Source of the DNA: Candidatus Methylomirabilis lanthanidiphila
GTDB lineage: Bacteria > Methylomirabilota > Methylomirabilia > Methylomirabilales > Methylomirabilaceae
NCBI GenBank assembly: GCA_902196205.1
Contig: CABIKM010000006.1
Span: forward strand, 29,724 to 93,723
Direction: 5' to 3'
DNA length: 64,000 bases
The notes beneath the pieces are model-generated. The model was not told the origin of the DNA. It was given only the letters and a program-made list of their open reading frames with translations, and did no database searches. Made by a program: the position numbers and the translations under genes. Shown one piece after another: positions 9,153 through 17,397 of the stretch (the stretch's first letter is position 1; each line of letters opens with the position of its first letter).

Positions 9153-9222
9153 GTTCAGCTTTCAGCCGTCAGCTTTCTGCTTTTACTGACTGCTGATGGC
9201 TGAACGCTGATGGCTGAACTTC
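9153..9222. repeat. Heptad array c (10 units) between rho and rpmE
   Basis: GTTCAGC, TTTCAGC, CGTCAGC, TTTCTGC, TTTTACT, GACTGCT, GATGGCT, GAACGCT, GATGGCT, GAACTTC in exact phase. The left half (TTCAGC) and right half (GCTGAA) are inverted, giving a possible hairpin just beyond the rho terminator. Confidence 0.85.
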
Positions 9223-9224
9223 GG

Positions 9225-9256
9225 TAAAAAATACAGCCCGTCTAGGAGACGGGCTG
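9225..9256 (-). terminator. Rho-independent terminator after rho
   Basis: Minus strand: CAGCCCGTCT, loop CCT, AGACGGGCTG (10-bp stem), followed by TATTTTTTA. It lies 30 nt after the rho stop codon and should separate the polA/coaE/rho block from rpmE. Confidence 0.9.
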
Positions 9257-9285
9257 ATCGATTGCAACAATGAGAGGACAAATAC

Positions 9286-10533
9286 CTACGAATTCATGGC
9301 CCTCATGAAATCCTCGTTCGATCTGGCTTGCCTCAACTTTTCGAGCAGCAGCTCCATCGCCTCCACGACACCCATCGTCTGGAGGACCTTGCGGAGAATC
9401 CACATCCGGTTGAGTTCCTCCTGCGTCAGCAGGAGTTCCTCCTTCCGCGTACCCGACCTGAAGATATCGATGGCGGGAAAGACCCGCTTGTCCACCAACC
9501 GTCGATCCAGGACAAGCTCGCAGTTGCCGGTCCCTTTGAACTCCTCAAAGATCACATCGTCCATCCGGCTGCCGGTATCGATCAAGGCGGTGGCCATGAT
9601 GGTCAGGCTTCCGCCCTCTTCAATATTTCGCGCCGCCCCGAAGAACCGTTTGGGACGCTGCAAGGCGTTGCTGTCCACGCCCCCAGACAGCACCTTGCCG
9701 CTCGGCGGGACAATCGTGTTGTAGGCCCGCCCCAATCGCGTGATCGAATCCAGCAAGATCACGACATCCCGCTTGTGTTCTACCAACCGTTTAGCCTTCT
9801 CGATCACCATCTCGGCCACCTGGACGTGACGCGTAGGCGGCTCATCGAAGGTCGAGCTCACTACCTCTGCCTTGACAGAACGCTGAAAGTCCGTCACCTC
9901 CTCCGGCCGCTCGTCGATCAGCAAAACGATCAGGATCACCTCGGGGTGATTCTTGGTGATGCTGTTGGCGATCTTTTGCAGGAGAATGGTCTTCCCTGTC
10001 CTAGGCGGGGCAACGATCAGCCCGCGCTGCCCCTTGCCGATCGGCGTGAGGAGATCCATCACCCGCATGTTCAGCTCGTCCTGTGTGGTCTCCAGTCGGA
10101 TCCGTTGGTTCGGGAAGAGGGGAGTCAGGTTATCGAAGAGGATCTTGTCCTTGATCAACTCCGGGTTTTCGAAGTTCACCGCCTCGACCTTGAGGAGGGC
10201 GAAGTAGCGTTCGCCTTCCTTGGGGGGTCTCACCTGACCCGATACGGTGTCGCCGGTCCTCAGATCAAAACGCCGGATCTGCGACGGCGAGACATAAATA
10301 TCGTCCGGCCCCGGCAGATAGTTGTAGTCCGGCGCTCGAAGGAAGCCAAACCCATCGGGTAGAACCTCGAGTACACCCTCCGCGAAGATCAGCCCGCTCT
10401 TCTCGGTCTGCGCCTCAAGGATCTTAAAGATGAGCTCTTGCTTGCGGAGACCGCTGGCACCCACCACGTTCAGGCTCCTGGCAATGGAACTCAACTCAGA
10501 GATGGTCTTCTCTTTCAACTCCACAATATTCAT
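9286..10533 (-). CDS. rho: Transcription termination factor Rho
   Basis: 415 residues from the ATG at 10533, the usual length; an in-frame upstream start would add 29 residues, but AGGGG seven to eleven bases before 10533 favours the shorter form. Order: N-terminal helical domain [16 protein letters not shown]-fold RNA-binding domain ([20 protein letters not shown], about 61-80), then the RecA-like motor with the P-loop APPRTGKT at 175-182. It is a hexameric RNA helicase that ends transcripts. It stands alone between a long leader with its own promoter and a hairpin terminator. Confidence 0.97.
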   Translation of the reverse strand: MNIVELKEKTISELSSIARSLNVVGASGLRKQELIFKILEAQTEKSGLIFAEGVLEVLPDGFGFLRAPDYNYLPGPDDIYVSPSQIRRFDLRTGDTVSGQVRPPKEGERYFALLKVEAVNFENPELIKDKILFDNLTPLFPNQRIRLETTQDELNMRVMDLLTPIGKGQRGLIVAPPRTGKTILLQKIANSITKNHPEVILIVLLIDERPEEVTDFQRSVKAEVVSSTFDEPPTRHVQVAEMVIEKAKRLVEHKRDVVILLDSITRLGRAYNTIVPPSGKVLSGGVDSNALQRPKRFFGAARNIEEGGSLTIMATALIDTGSRMDDVIFEEFKGTGNCELVLDRRLVDKRVFPAIDIFRSGTRKEELLLTQEELNRMWILRKVLQTMGVVEAMELLLEKLRQARSNEDFMRAMNS

Positions 10534-11048
10534 CGAACCACCCCTGGGAAGCGCGGCAGCCATCTCCTTCACTTCTGACGAACTGGACCGCCTGGTCGAT
10601 TCAGACACCGATGGGGCCATCTACGCAAACTCCTCTTCCTTAAGTGAAACTGTTGACGATAAATCCACTTCTCGACCTTCACCCAATACTTGACCGTCCC
10701 TGTGACCAGTTTGCAGCGTAACGCGCATCGATATTAGAATTGGAAGCCGGTCATCAGGAATAAGGCCCCTGCCGGATGCATGGGGAAATAACGGTCTGAA
10801 TCGGAAAGCCAGATGAGTTGAATCTTAGGCAGCATCGGTCTCGCGCCGATTGTTGTTACTCAGCACCGACCGACAACCAACACTCTGGAGAAGTCATACC
10901 CTCAGCGAGATTATCAACTTAAACCTAGTAGAGCCTGCGTGCTTTGTCAAGCCTTTTTTCGAGGTCGCCCGCAGACCCGACTCGGCGCGGCTGCACGAAA
11001 CTCGGTCGGCCACACTCAGCGCAGACGGTCGAAACCACAGGTATGCGC
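10534..11048 (-). other. rho leader and coaE-rho intergenic region
   Basis: About 515 bp without a convincing gene. A promoter lies at 10922-10950, so rho has a leader of nearly 390 nt. Rho genes of enterobacteria are autoregulated through a leader; the same may hold here, but this is analogy. I see no tRNA or recognised riboswitch. Confidence 0.5.
10922..10950 (-). promoter_or_regulatory. Predicted sigma70-type promoter for rho
   Basis: Minus strand: perfect TTGACA, 17-bp spacer, TAGGTT as a weak -10, with an A/T-rich upstream stretch (AAAAAAGGC). It lies about 390 bp before the rho start codon. Confidence 0.6.
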
Positions 11049-11654
11049 TCAGGGTATCACCATGGTGCAGAGCTGTTCCCACACTGCCCGCACCTGGTGT
11101 GCCGTCTCCTGAGGCGGCCCGTCGTTCTCGATGATAAAGCGGGCGTATTGACGCTTCTGCTGCTGCGGCATCTGCGATCTGATACGCAACATCGCGTCAT
11201 CCCGACTGAGGCCCCTGGACCGCATCAGACGCGCAAGCCGAACCGCTTCGCCCGCCTCAACAAGGATCACTGCGTCGCAGCGAGTATGCCAGCCGCTCTC
11301 AATAAGCAGCGCGGCATCAACAAGACACACGGCCGCCCCTAAGACCTCTGCCTGCCGGATACGCCGTTCGCATTCCTCGATAATGGTCGGATGAAGCAGT
11401 GCCTCTAATCGCCTGCGAGTCTCAGGATCGGCAAATACCATGGCGCCCAATCGCCTGCGGTCTATCCGACCATCCGCTCCGACGAACTCGCGACCGAAGG
11501 TCGACGCAACCACCTCGAACAGAGGTCGGCCAGGCTCCACTAACTCATGCGCCACTTGATCCGCGTCGATGACGATTGCGCCTAAGCTGTGAAACAGTGC
11601 CGCAACCGTGCTCTTGCCGGAGCCGATCCCCCCTGTCAGACCCACAACGACCAT
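11049..11654 (-). CDS. coaE: Dephospho-CoA kinase CoaE
   Basis: 201 residues from the ATG at 11654, opening MVVVGLTGGIGSGKST with the Walker A loop. DADQVAHEL is the substrate-binding lid motif. It phosphorylates the ribose 3'-OH of dephospho-CoA, the last step of CoA synthesis. GGGGAGG stands 11 nt upstream of this ATG. The alternative ATG at 11681 adds nine residues and overlaps the polA stop by 8 nt, so the gene is coupled to polA either way. Confidence 0.95.
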   Translation of the reverse strand: MVVVGLTGGIGSGKSTVAALFHSLGAIVIDADQVAHELVEPGRPLFEVVASTFGREFVGADGRIDRRRLGAMVFADPETRRRLEALLHPTIIEECERRIRQAEVLGAAVCLVDAALLIESGWHTRCDAVILVEAGEAVRLARLMRSRGLSRDDAMLRIRSQMPQQQKRQYARFIIENDGPPQETAHQVRAVWEQLCTMVIP

Positions 11655-11673
11655 TCGTCGGATGTCCTCCCCG

Positions 11674-14295
11674 CTAGGCATGGGCCTCAGCCCAGCTCAC
11701 GCCGATCCCAAGGTCGACCTTCAGGGGAACGGAGAGCGTCGCGGCCCGTTCCATCTCTTCGGTAGCGACCCGCTTGGCGACCTCCAACTCGGCCTCGGGC
11801 ACCTCGAACAGCAACTCATCGTGAATCTGCAAAATCATCCTGGTCCCCAACTGCTCCGACCTCAGGCGTTTGAAGATAGCGATCATCGCAATCTTGATGA
11901 GGTCTGCGGCCGATCCCTGGATCGGCGTATTGACCGCCAACCGCTCCCCGAGCTGTCGAACTGTCTGCTCGGAGCTTCTCAGCTCCGGAATCGCGCGACG
12001 GCGCCCCCAGAGTGTGGTCACGAAGCCGCGCTCCGCAGTCTCGCGAATCGTTCGGTCGATAAACGCCTTGACCCCGTGATAGATCCGGAAATAGCGATCG
12101 ATGTATTGGCCCGCCTCCTCCTGCGACATTGCGAGTTCCGAAGCCAGGCCGAAGGGACTCATCCCGTAGACAATGCCGAAGTTGATCACCTTGGCCCGCT
12201 GCCGCATCTCCGCCGTTACCTCCTCCGGCTGTACCCCGAAAATCTCGGCGGCAGTGCTGCGGTGCACATCGGCGCCTGCCGTAAAGGCGACGATCAACGC
12301 CTGGTCCCTGGAGAGGTCCGCCAGGATACGCAGCTCGATCTGTGAATAGTCGGCCGACAGGAGCCGATGGCCCTCTGAGGCAACGAACGCCTGGCGAATC
12401 CGCCGCCCGACCTCGGTGCGAACAGGGATATTCTGGAGGTTCGGCTCGCTGGAACTCAGGCGTCCGGTGGCCGTCACCGTCTGGTTGAACGATGTATGGA
12501 TTCGGCCGCTCACGCGGTCCGCAAGCCGAAGCAGCACATCGACATAGGTCGATTTGAGTTTCGCGAGGCTCCGGTAATTCAGGACCTCGGCGGGCAGCTC
12601 GTGCGTCATGGCCAGCCGCTGCAGCACCTCCATATTGGTGGAGTAGCCGGTCTTGGTTCGCTTCAGCGGCTGGAGCTTCAATCGCTGGAACAGCACGTCC
12701 GCCAACTGCTTGGGCGAATTGATGTTGAAGCGATCGCCCGCGAGGGCGAAGATGCGCGACTCGAGCCGGCTGAGCTGGCCTTCCAGCTCCTTGCCCAGTT
12801 CCTCGATCTGATCGACATCCACCCTGAATCCGACCTCCTCCATCGAGGCCAACACCTCGATCAACGGCATCTCGATCGTTTCAAATAACGGCAGCAGCCC
12901 CGATTGCTCCAGCCGCGATCGCAACACCTCCTTGAGTAGCCACGCAAGGTGCGCCTCCTCAACTGCCCGTCTTAGAGTCTCCTCTCGCCTGTCCCTCCTC
13001 TCTTTGGCGCTGGACTCCGATGCAGAGGCCACACTCAACTGCTCCAGCGCGACAGTCGTCAGCGAGTGATCTGATCGGTTCGGGTTCAGGAGATAGGACG
13101 CTACCATGGTGTCGAAGGCCAGTCCTCTCAGGACGGCGCCATTCCTTCCGAGGGCGACCATGGTACGCTTCAGGTCGTGGCCGATCTTCGCGGGTGACTC
13201 GCTCGATAAGACAGGGCGCAGGCGCTCAAGATAGGCGCCGGTCGCCGGTCCGGAAGAAAAGCAGAGAGCCGTATCAGGCTCTTTACAGAAGGCCACGCCA
13301 TAGAGCGCTCGATCGGTCTGCTCGTCGTCATCATGCGCGATGGCGATGGCCACACGCTCGGCGGCCAGGAGATCGTTGGCAGCCTCACCGATCTCTTCCT
13401 CGCAATCAACAACAATGATGCGGAGCGCGCTCTGGGACGTCACAGGGGTAAATGCCCGCTGGAGCCCCGTAAACCCCAGCTCTCGAAAGAGGGCCTGCAG
13501 GGCGGGATGATCGAGCGGCTGCAGCGTCAACTGTTCCAGGTCTACATCTACCTGGAGATCGGTCCTGAGTCGGGCCAACTCCCGGCTGAGGCGGGCCTGC
13601 TCGACCTGGCGCCCCAGAATCTCCCGGACCTTCGCAGACTTGACCTCATGCAGACGTGCAACCAACTCTTCAATGCTTCCGAACTGCTGGATCAGGCTCC
13701 TGGCGGTCTTCTCCCCAATGCCGCGCACACCAGGGATGTTGTCGATCGGGTCGCCCATCAGCCCCATCACCTCCACGACCTGACTTGGGGGCACGCCGAA
13801 GCGCGTCAGGACCTCCGGTTCGTCGTACACCGTCTCCTTCATCGAATCGTAGACCCGGATCCCTGGCCCGACCAGTTGGAGCATGTCCTTATCGCTCGTC
13901 GCAATGGTCACGTACAAATCCCGCGTCGCCGCCTGTCGTGCCAGCGAGCCGATCAGATCGTCCGCCTCCTGTCCCTGTTGCATCAGGAGCGGAATTCTCA
14001 TCGCGTCCACCACTCGATAGATGTACGGAAGCTGACGGCTCAGTTCGTCCGGCATCTGACCGCGATTGGCCTTGTAGTCAGCGTATCGCTGATGTCGTTC
14101 GGTTGGCCCCGCGGAATCAAAGACGACGACGACGCCATCCGGGCGCTCGTCCCGGATGATCTTCAACAGCATGTTGGTGAAACCATATACCGCTCCGGTC
14201 GGAACCCCCTCGTTGTTGCTGAGGGGTGGAAGCGCGTGGTAGGCCCGAAACAGGTAGGAACTACCGTCGATCAGAAAGAGTGATCTGCCCGCCAT
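11674..14295 (-). CDS. polA: DNA polymerase I, probably without proofreading activity
   Basis: 873 residues in three parts. The 5' nuclease (about 1-280) has FLIDGSSYLFRAYHAL, the acidic cluster GQEADDLIG and the helix-hairpin-helix IPGVRGIGEKTA. The middle domain keeps GHDLKR and FDTMVASYLLNP of the 3'-5' exonuclease fold. The first acidic motif (DTE in E. coli) reads VAIAIAHDDDEQ, and the EDADVT motif reads EEAHLA, so two catalytic positions appear lost. The polymerase motifs A (SADYSQIELR), B (RQRAKVINFGIVYG) and C (QIHDELLFEV) are intact. It is therefore a repair and Okazaki-processing polymerase likely lacking proofreading, as in Taq. coaE follows with an 8-nt overlap at most. Confidence 0.96.
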   Translation of the reverse strand: MAGRSLFLIDGSSYLFRAYHALPPLSNNEGVPTGAVYGFTNMLLKIIRDERPDGVVVVFDSAGPTERHQRYADYKANRGQMPDELSRQLPYIYRVVDAMRIPLLMQQGQEADDLIGSLARQAATRDLYVTIATSDKDMLQLVGPGIRVYDSMKETVYDEPEVLTRFGVPPSQVVEVMGLMGDPIDNIPGVRGIGEKTARSLIQQFGSIEELVARLHEVKSAKVREILGRQVEQARLSRELARLRTDLQVDVDLEQLTLQPLDHPALQALFRELGFTGLQRAFTPVTSQSALRIIVVDCEEEIGEAANDLLAAERVAIAIAHDDDEQTDRALYGVAFCKEPDTALCFSSGPATGAYLERLRPVLSSESPAKIGHDLKRTMVALGRNGAVLRGLAFDTMVASYLLNPNRSDHSLTTVALEQLSVASASESSAKERRDRREETLRRAVEEAHLAWLLKEVLRSRLEQSGLLPLFETIEMPLIEVLASMEEVGFRVDVDQIEELGKELEGQLSRLESRIFALAGDRFNINSPKQLADVLFQRLKLQPLKRTKTGYSTNMEVLQRLAMTHELPAEVLNYRSLAKLKSTYVDVLLRLADRVSGRIHTSFNQTVTATGRLSSSEPNLQNIPVRTEVGRRIRQAFVASEGHRLLSADYSQIELRILADLSRDQALIVAFTAGADVHRSTAAEIFGVQPEEVTAEMRQRAKVINFGIVYGMSPFGLASELAMSQEEAGQYIDRYFRIYHGVKAFIDRTIRETAERGFVTTLWGRRRAIPELRSSEQTVRQLGERLAVNTPIQGSAADLIKIAMIAIFKRLRSEQLGTRMILQIHDELLFEVPEAELEVAKRVATEEMERAATLSVPLKVDLGIGVSWAEAHA

Positions 14296-14317
14296 CGGTC
14301 AGTGTCCTCGGGGAATA

Positions 14318-14408
14318 GCGATCAACGGTCAGTGCTAAAAGCAGGTGTTGAGGCTGAAGGCTGAAGAATCCTCAAAACCTTCAGTCTATCCACCTTCAGC
14401 CTCTTCCG
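14318..14408. repeat. Heptad array d (about 13 units) between dnaJ and polA
   Basis: GCGATCA, ACGGTCA, GTGCTAA, AAGCAGG, TGTTGAG, GCTGAAG, GCTGAAG, AATCCTC, AAAACCT, TCAGTCT, ATCCACC, TTCAGCC, TCTTCCG. GGCTGAAG on the left pairs with CTTCAGCC on the right, so the array could form a hairpin at the end of the dnaJ transcript. Confidence 0.8.
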
Positions 14409-14424
14409 CATGCAGCAGGGCAGA

Positions 14425-15516
14425 TCAGCCGAACAGGCTCTTGACCTTATCAAAGAAGCTCTCGACCAGCGGACTCCCATTACCATCTTCCAGGGCAGCA
14501 TACGTTTCGAGCAGTTCGCGCTGCTTCGCAGTCAGCCGCTTGGGCACCTCGACGACGACCTTGACTACGAGGTCTCCCTGGTCATGGCCGCGCAAGTGCG
14601 GCACACCCTTGCCGCGAATGCGAAACTCAGTACCCGGCTGGGTCCCCGATGGGATCTTGATCGTTGTCATCCCGAAAAAGGTCGGGATCTCCAACTCGGT
14701 CCCCAAGGCTGCCTGAACAAACGTCACGGGAACCTCGCAGTACAGATCGTCGCCGTGCCGTGCGAAAAGCGAGTGCTCTTTTACGGTAATGACGACATAC
14801 AGATCGCCCCGATCCCCCCAATGGGGACCGGCCTCGCCCTCCCCCGTCAACTTCAAGCGTATCCCTGTTTCCACACCGGCAGGAATCTTCACCGTCAGGG
14901 ATCGCTCGGACCTGGACCGCCCGGTACCTCGACAGTCGCGGCATCGATGTTCGATGACACGTCCCTCGCCGCGGCAAGCCGAACAGGTCTGGCTGATCGT
15001 CAGAAAGCCTTGAGAGTACCGGACTTGGCCGCTTCCGCGGCAAGAACGACAGGCGATCGGGGATGTCCCAGGCTTGGCGCCGCTCCCCTTGCAAGCGCCG
15101 CATGGCTCCAGCCTGGGGATAGTAATCTCTTTCTCTACCCCGTGGATCGCCTCCTCAAGGCTGATCTCAAGGTTGTAGCGTAAATCTGCGCCCCGAGAGG
15201 CGGCTCGTCGAGCCGATCCTCCAAAAAATCCCTCAAACAGATCCTCGAAGACCGATCCGAACCCGGCCTCGCCGACCCCCCCGAAGCCGGACCGTTCCCC
15301 GGTAACTCCGAACCGATCATAGGCCGCCCGTTTTTCGGCATTGTTGAGAATCTCATAGGCCTCGGTCGCTTCCTTAAACTGCTCTTCCGACGTCTTGTCG
15401 CCTGCGTTCTTATCCGGATGATACTTGTGGGCCAGCCGGCGGTAGGCCCGTTTGATCTCGTCGGGACCAGCGTCCCGATCTACCCCAAGCACTTCGTAGT
15501 AGTCGCGCTTGCTCAT
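14425..15516 (-). CDS. dnaJ: Molecular chaperone DnaJ (type I, complete)
   Basis: 363 residues. J-domain with the HPD motif in HKYHPDKN (about 29-36), a Gly/Phe-rich stretch around 78-97, four CxxCxGxG zinc repeats (CGACKGSG, CRSCRGSG, CSACRGEG, CRDCRGTG), then the C-terminal substrate domains. It stimulates DnaK ATPase and delivers unfolded clients. The ATG overlaps the grpE stop as ATGA. dnaK is not in this operon or in the window; order is hrcA-grpE-dnaJ. Confidence 0.97.
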   Translation of the reverse strand: MSKRDYYEVLGVDRDAGPDEIKRAYRRLAHKYHPDKNAGDKTSEEQFKEATEAYEILNNAEKRAAYDRFGVTGERSGFGGVGEAGFGSVFEDLFEGFFGGSARRAASRGADLRYNLEISLEEAIHGVEKEITIPRLEPCGACKGSGAKPGTSPIACRSCRGSGQVRYSQGFLTISQTCSACRGEGRVIEHRCRDCRGTGRSRSERSLTVKIPAGVETGIRLKLTGEGEAGPHWGDRGDLYVVITVKEHSLFARHGDDLYCEVPVTFVQAALGTELEIPTFFGMTTIKIPSGTQPGTEFRIRGKGVPHLRGHDQGDLVVKVVVEVPKRLTAKQRELLETYAALEDGNGSPLVESFFDKVKSLFG

Positions 15517-16154
15517 GGCGCGGATGTTTCGGGTCTCGGGTTTCGGGTTTCACATTGATCTTCTTCTGTACCTTGAACCTTGAACTCAGAACTCAGAACC
15601 TTGGCTTGCGACACCTTGACCATGGCCGGCCGCAGCAAACGTCCCTCCAGGAGGTATCCTTTTCGGACCTCCTCAACCGCAATATTGTCCCGGCCATCGG
15701 TCGACTCTACCTGAGCCACCGCCTGATGGAAGTTCGGATCAAACTCATGCCCTAACGCCTCGATAGGCTTGACCCCCGCCTTTTCCAGAGTAGTCTGAAA
15801 CAGCCGCAGAATGATATCGACGCCCTCCGCAACACCACGGGCCTCTCCTCCGCAGCGGGCCGTGGCGACTGCATGCTCCAGACTGTCTACGACGGGCAGC
15901 AACTCCAGGACCAGGCCCTCGTTGGCAAACCTCACAAACTCGCTCCGATCGCGGGCTGCACGCTTCTTGTAATTCTCAAACTCCGCGTGGAGGCGAAGCA
16001 GGCGGTCGTTGAGCGAGTCCCTCTCGGCAGTCCGCTCCTTCAGATCGGCCTGCAGCGTATTGATTATCGACTCCAACTCGGCCGTAGGACCGACAGGGCT
16101 CTCTTGGACGTCGTCGCGTGTCGACGCTTTGGCTTCTTCACTTTCCTGATTCAT
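15513..16154 (-). CDS. grpE: Nucleotide exchange factor GrpE with repeat-encoded C-terminal tail
   Basis: 213 residues from ATG 16154 (an in-frame ATG at 16172 lacks a ribosome-binding site). A long coiled coil (about 30-80: LQADLKERTAERDSLNDRLL) is followed by the compact beta domain ending LLRPAMVKVSQ, where most GrpE proteins stop. A further tail of some 28 residues (VLSSEFKVQGT...ETRNPRPETSAP) is encoded by a heptad array. It releases ADP from DnaK. The stop overlaps dnaJ as ATGA, so translation through the array is needed for coupling. Confidence 0.95.
   Translation of the reverse strand: MNQESEEAKASTRDDVQESPVGPTAELESIINTLQADLKERTAERDSLNDRLLRLHAEFENYKKRAARDRSEFVRFANEGLVLELLPVVDSLEHAVATARCGGEARGVAEGVDIILRLFQTTLEKAGVKPIEALGHEFDPNFHQAVAQVESTDGRDNIAVEEVRKGYLLEGRLLRPAMVKVSQAKVLSSEFKVQGTEEDQCETRNPRPETSAP
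15526..15602. repeat. Heptad array e (11 units) in the 3' end of grpE
   Basis: Exact phase: GTTTCGG, GTCTCGG, GTTTCGG, GTTTCAC, ATTGATC, TTCTTCT, GTACCTT, GAACCTT, GAACTCA, GAACTCA, GAACCTT. The right half is the inverted form (reverse complement AAGGTTC, TGAGTTC). It is translated as the GrpE tail. Confidence 0.87.
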
Positions 16155-16211
16155 TATTCGATCGGCTCCCATGTGTTCATCGACTGACCGGGCAGATCAG
16201 TTCGTCACGTT

Positions 16212-17252
16212 CTACACATCCGCCTCTGACAGGAGTTTGCTGACAAGCCGGGCCGTGCAATCGACAAGGGCTACCATGCGATCATAGGCGATCCGTTTCG
16301 GTCCTACAATCCCGAGCACGCCGACGACATGATCCCCGCTCTTATACGGCGACGCAATCAGACTCAGCTCCCGCATCTCTCTGATCTCGCTCTCACGACC
16401 GATGATCACCCGTAACCCCTCGTGAGTCAGGCATTGATCGAGCATCTTCACCAGCCTTGACTTTTCCTCGAAGGCCGCGAAGATATGCTTCATCGTGTTG
16501 ATGTCGGCGAACTCCGGCCGATGCGCGATGTTGGCCGCTCCCCCGATATAGACGTGCTCTTCCTCGCCCTCAAGCGTCTTATTGCTGAGCTCCAGCGCGC
16601 GCTGCATCAGACGGTTGAACTCGTCGCGCTCCTCAGCCATTCGCGCAATGATCCGATTTCTGACCTCGTGAAGTGTCACCCCGCCCAATACACTGTTCAG
16701 GTAGTTGGAGATCCGATCCAGCTCCGGCTGCTCGATCACCTCATCGATGGCAATCACCTTCTGCTGGACGAGCCCGGAATCGGCCATGAGGACCACCAGT
16801 ATCCGCTCACGGTTAAGGTGGACAAAGTTTATGCGCCGCCACGTATTCTGTGCAAACTTCGGCGCAAGCACCACGGATGCATATCGCGACAGATCAGAAA
16901 GGATTCGGCTGACCCCCTGCACCAACTCCTCGGCCTGGCCCAGGCTGGGGCGGATCCCTTGCTCGATCCGACTTTCCTCTACCCGTGATAATCTGGGCCG
17001 CTGCATGAGACTGTCTACATAGAAACGGTACCCGGAATCGGTCGGAATTCTGCCGGCTGACGCATGCGGCTGAGAGAGATAGCCCACCTCCTCCAGGTCG
17101 GCCATCACATTGCGGATGGTGGCCGGACTGAGGTGGCCCAAGTGTCGTCTGGCAATACTTCTAGACCCCACAGGCTCCCCGGAGGTGATATAGTCATGGA
17201 TAATCACCTTCAGGATCTGACGCTCTCGTGGAGTCAGTTCATGTGTCCGCAT
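16212..17252 (-). CDS. hrcA: Heat-inducible transcription repressor HrcA
   Basis: 346 residues from the ATG at 17252 (AGGGG four bases upstream); an upstream in-frame start would add 15 residues and would run into the operator. Winged-helix DNA-binding domain at about 1-75 (LTPRERQILKVIIHDYITSG, SPATIRNVMADLEEVGYL), GAF-like and dimerisation regions after it. It represses heat-shock genes by binding CIRCE and is refolded by GroEL in known systems. It is first in hrcA-grpE-dnaJ and lies just downstream of its own operator, so it is autoregulated. Confidence 0.96.
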   Translation of the reverse strand: MRTHELTPRERQILKVIIHDYITSGEPVGSRSIARRHLGHLSPATIRNVMADLEEVGYLSQPHASAGRIPTDSGYRFYVDSLMQRPRLSRVEESRIEQGIRPSLGQAEELVQGVSRILSDLSRYASVVLAPKFAQNTWRRINFVHLNRERILVVLMADSGLVQQKVIAIDEVIEQPELDRISNYLNSVLGGVTLHEVRNRIIARMAEERDEFNRLMQRALELSNKTLEGEEEHVYIGGAANIAHRPEFADINTMKHIFAAFEEKSRLVKMLDQCLTHEGLRVIIGRESEIREMRELSLIASPYKSGDHVVGVLGIVGPKRIAYDRMVALVDCTARLVSKLLSEADV

Positions 17253-17290
17253 CAATCCCCTAACCCCTTCTCTCGCGGTCCTCTCAACTC

Positions 17291-17317
17291 TTGGCACTCA
17301 GTCGATGAGAGTGCCAA
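17291..17317. promoter_or_regulatory. CIRCE operator (HrcA binding site)
   Basis: TTGGCACTC, nine-base spacer, GAGTGCCAA: a perfect 9-9-9 inverted repeat, matching the CIRCE design (consensus TTAGCACTC-N9-GAGTGCTAA) with a compensated A-to-G/T-to-C change. It lies just downstream of the -10 box of the hrcA promoter, around the transcription start. Confidence 0.96.
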
Positions 17318-17327
17318 GTTACAAAAA

Positions 17328-17356
17328 ATCCTAAGAAAAACGGCCACCATTGTCAA
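17328..17356 (-). promoter_or_regulatory. sigma70-type promoter of hrcA-grpE-dnaJ
   Basis: Minus strand: TTGACA, 17-bp spacer, TAGGAT, followed about 10 bp later by CIRCE. Architecture fits a housekeeping promoter under HrcA repression. Confidence 0.85.
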
Positions 17357-17397
17357 GCGGATTTGCCGCCGTCCGCGCGGGATAGAACGCTCCGGTA

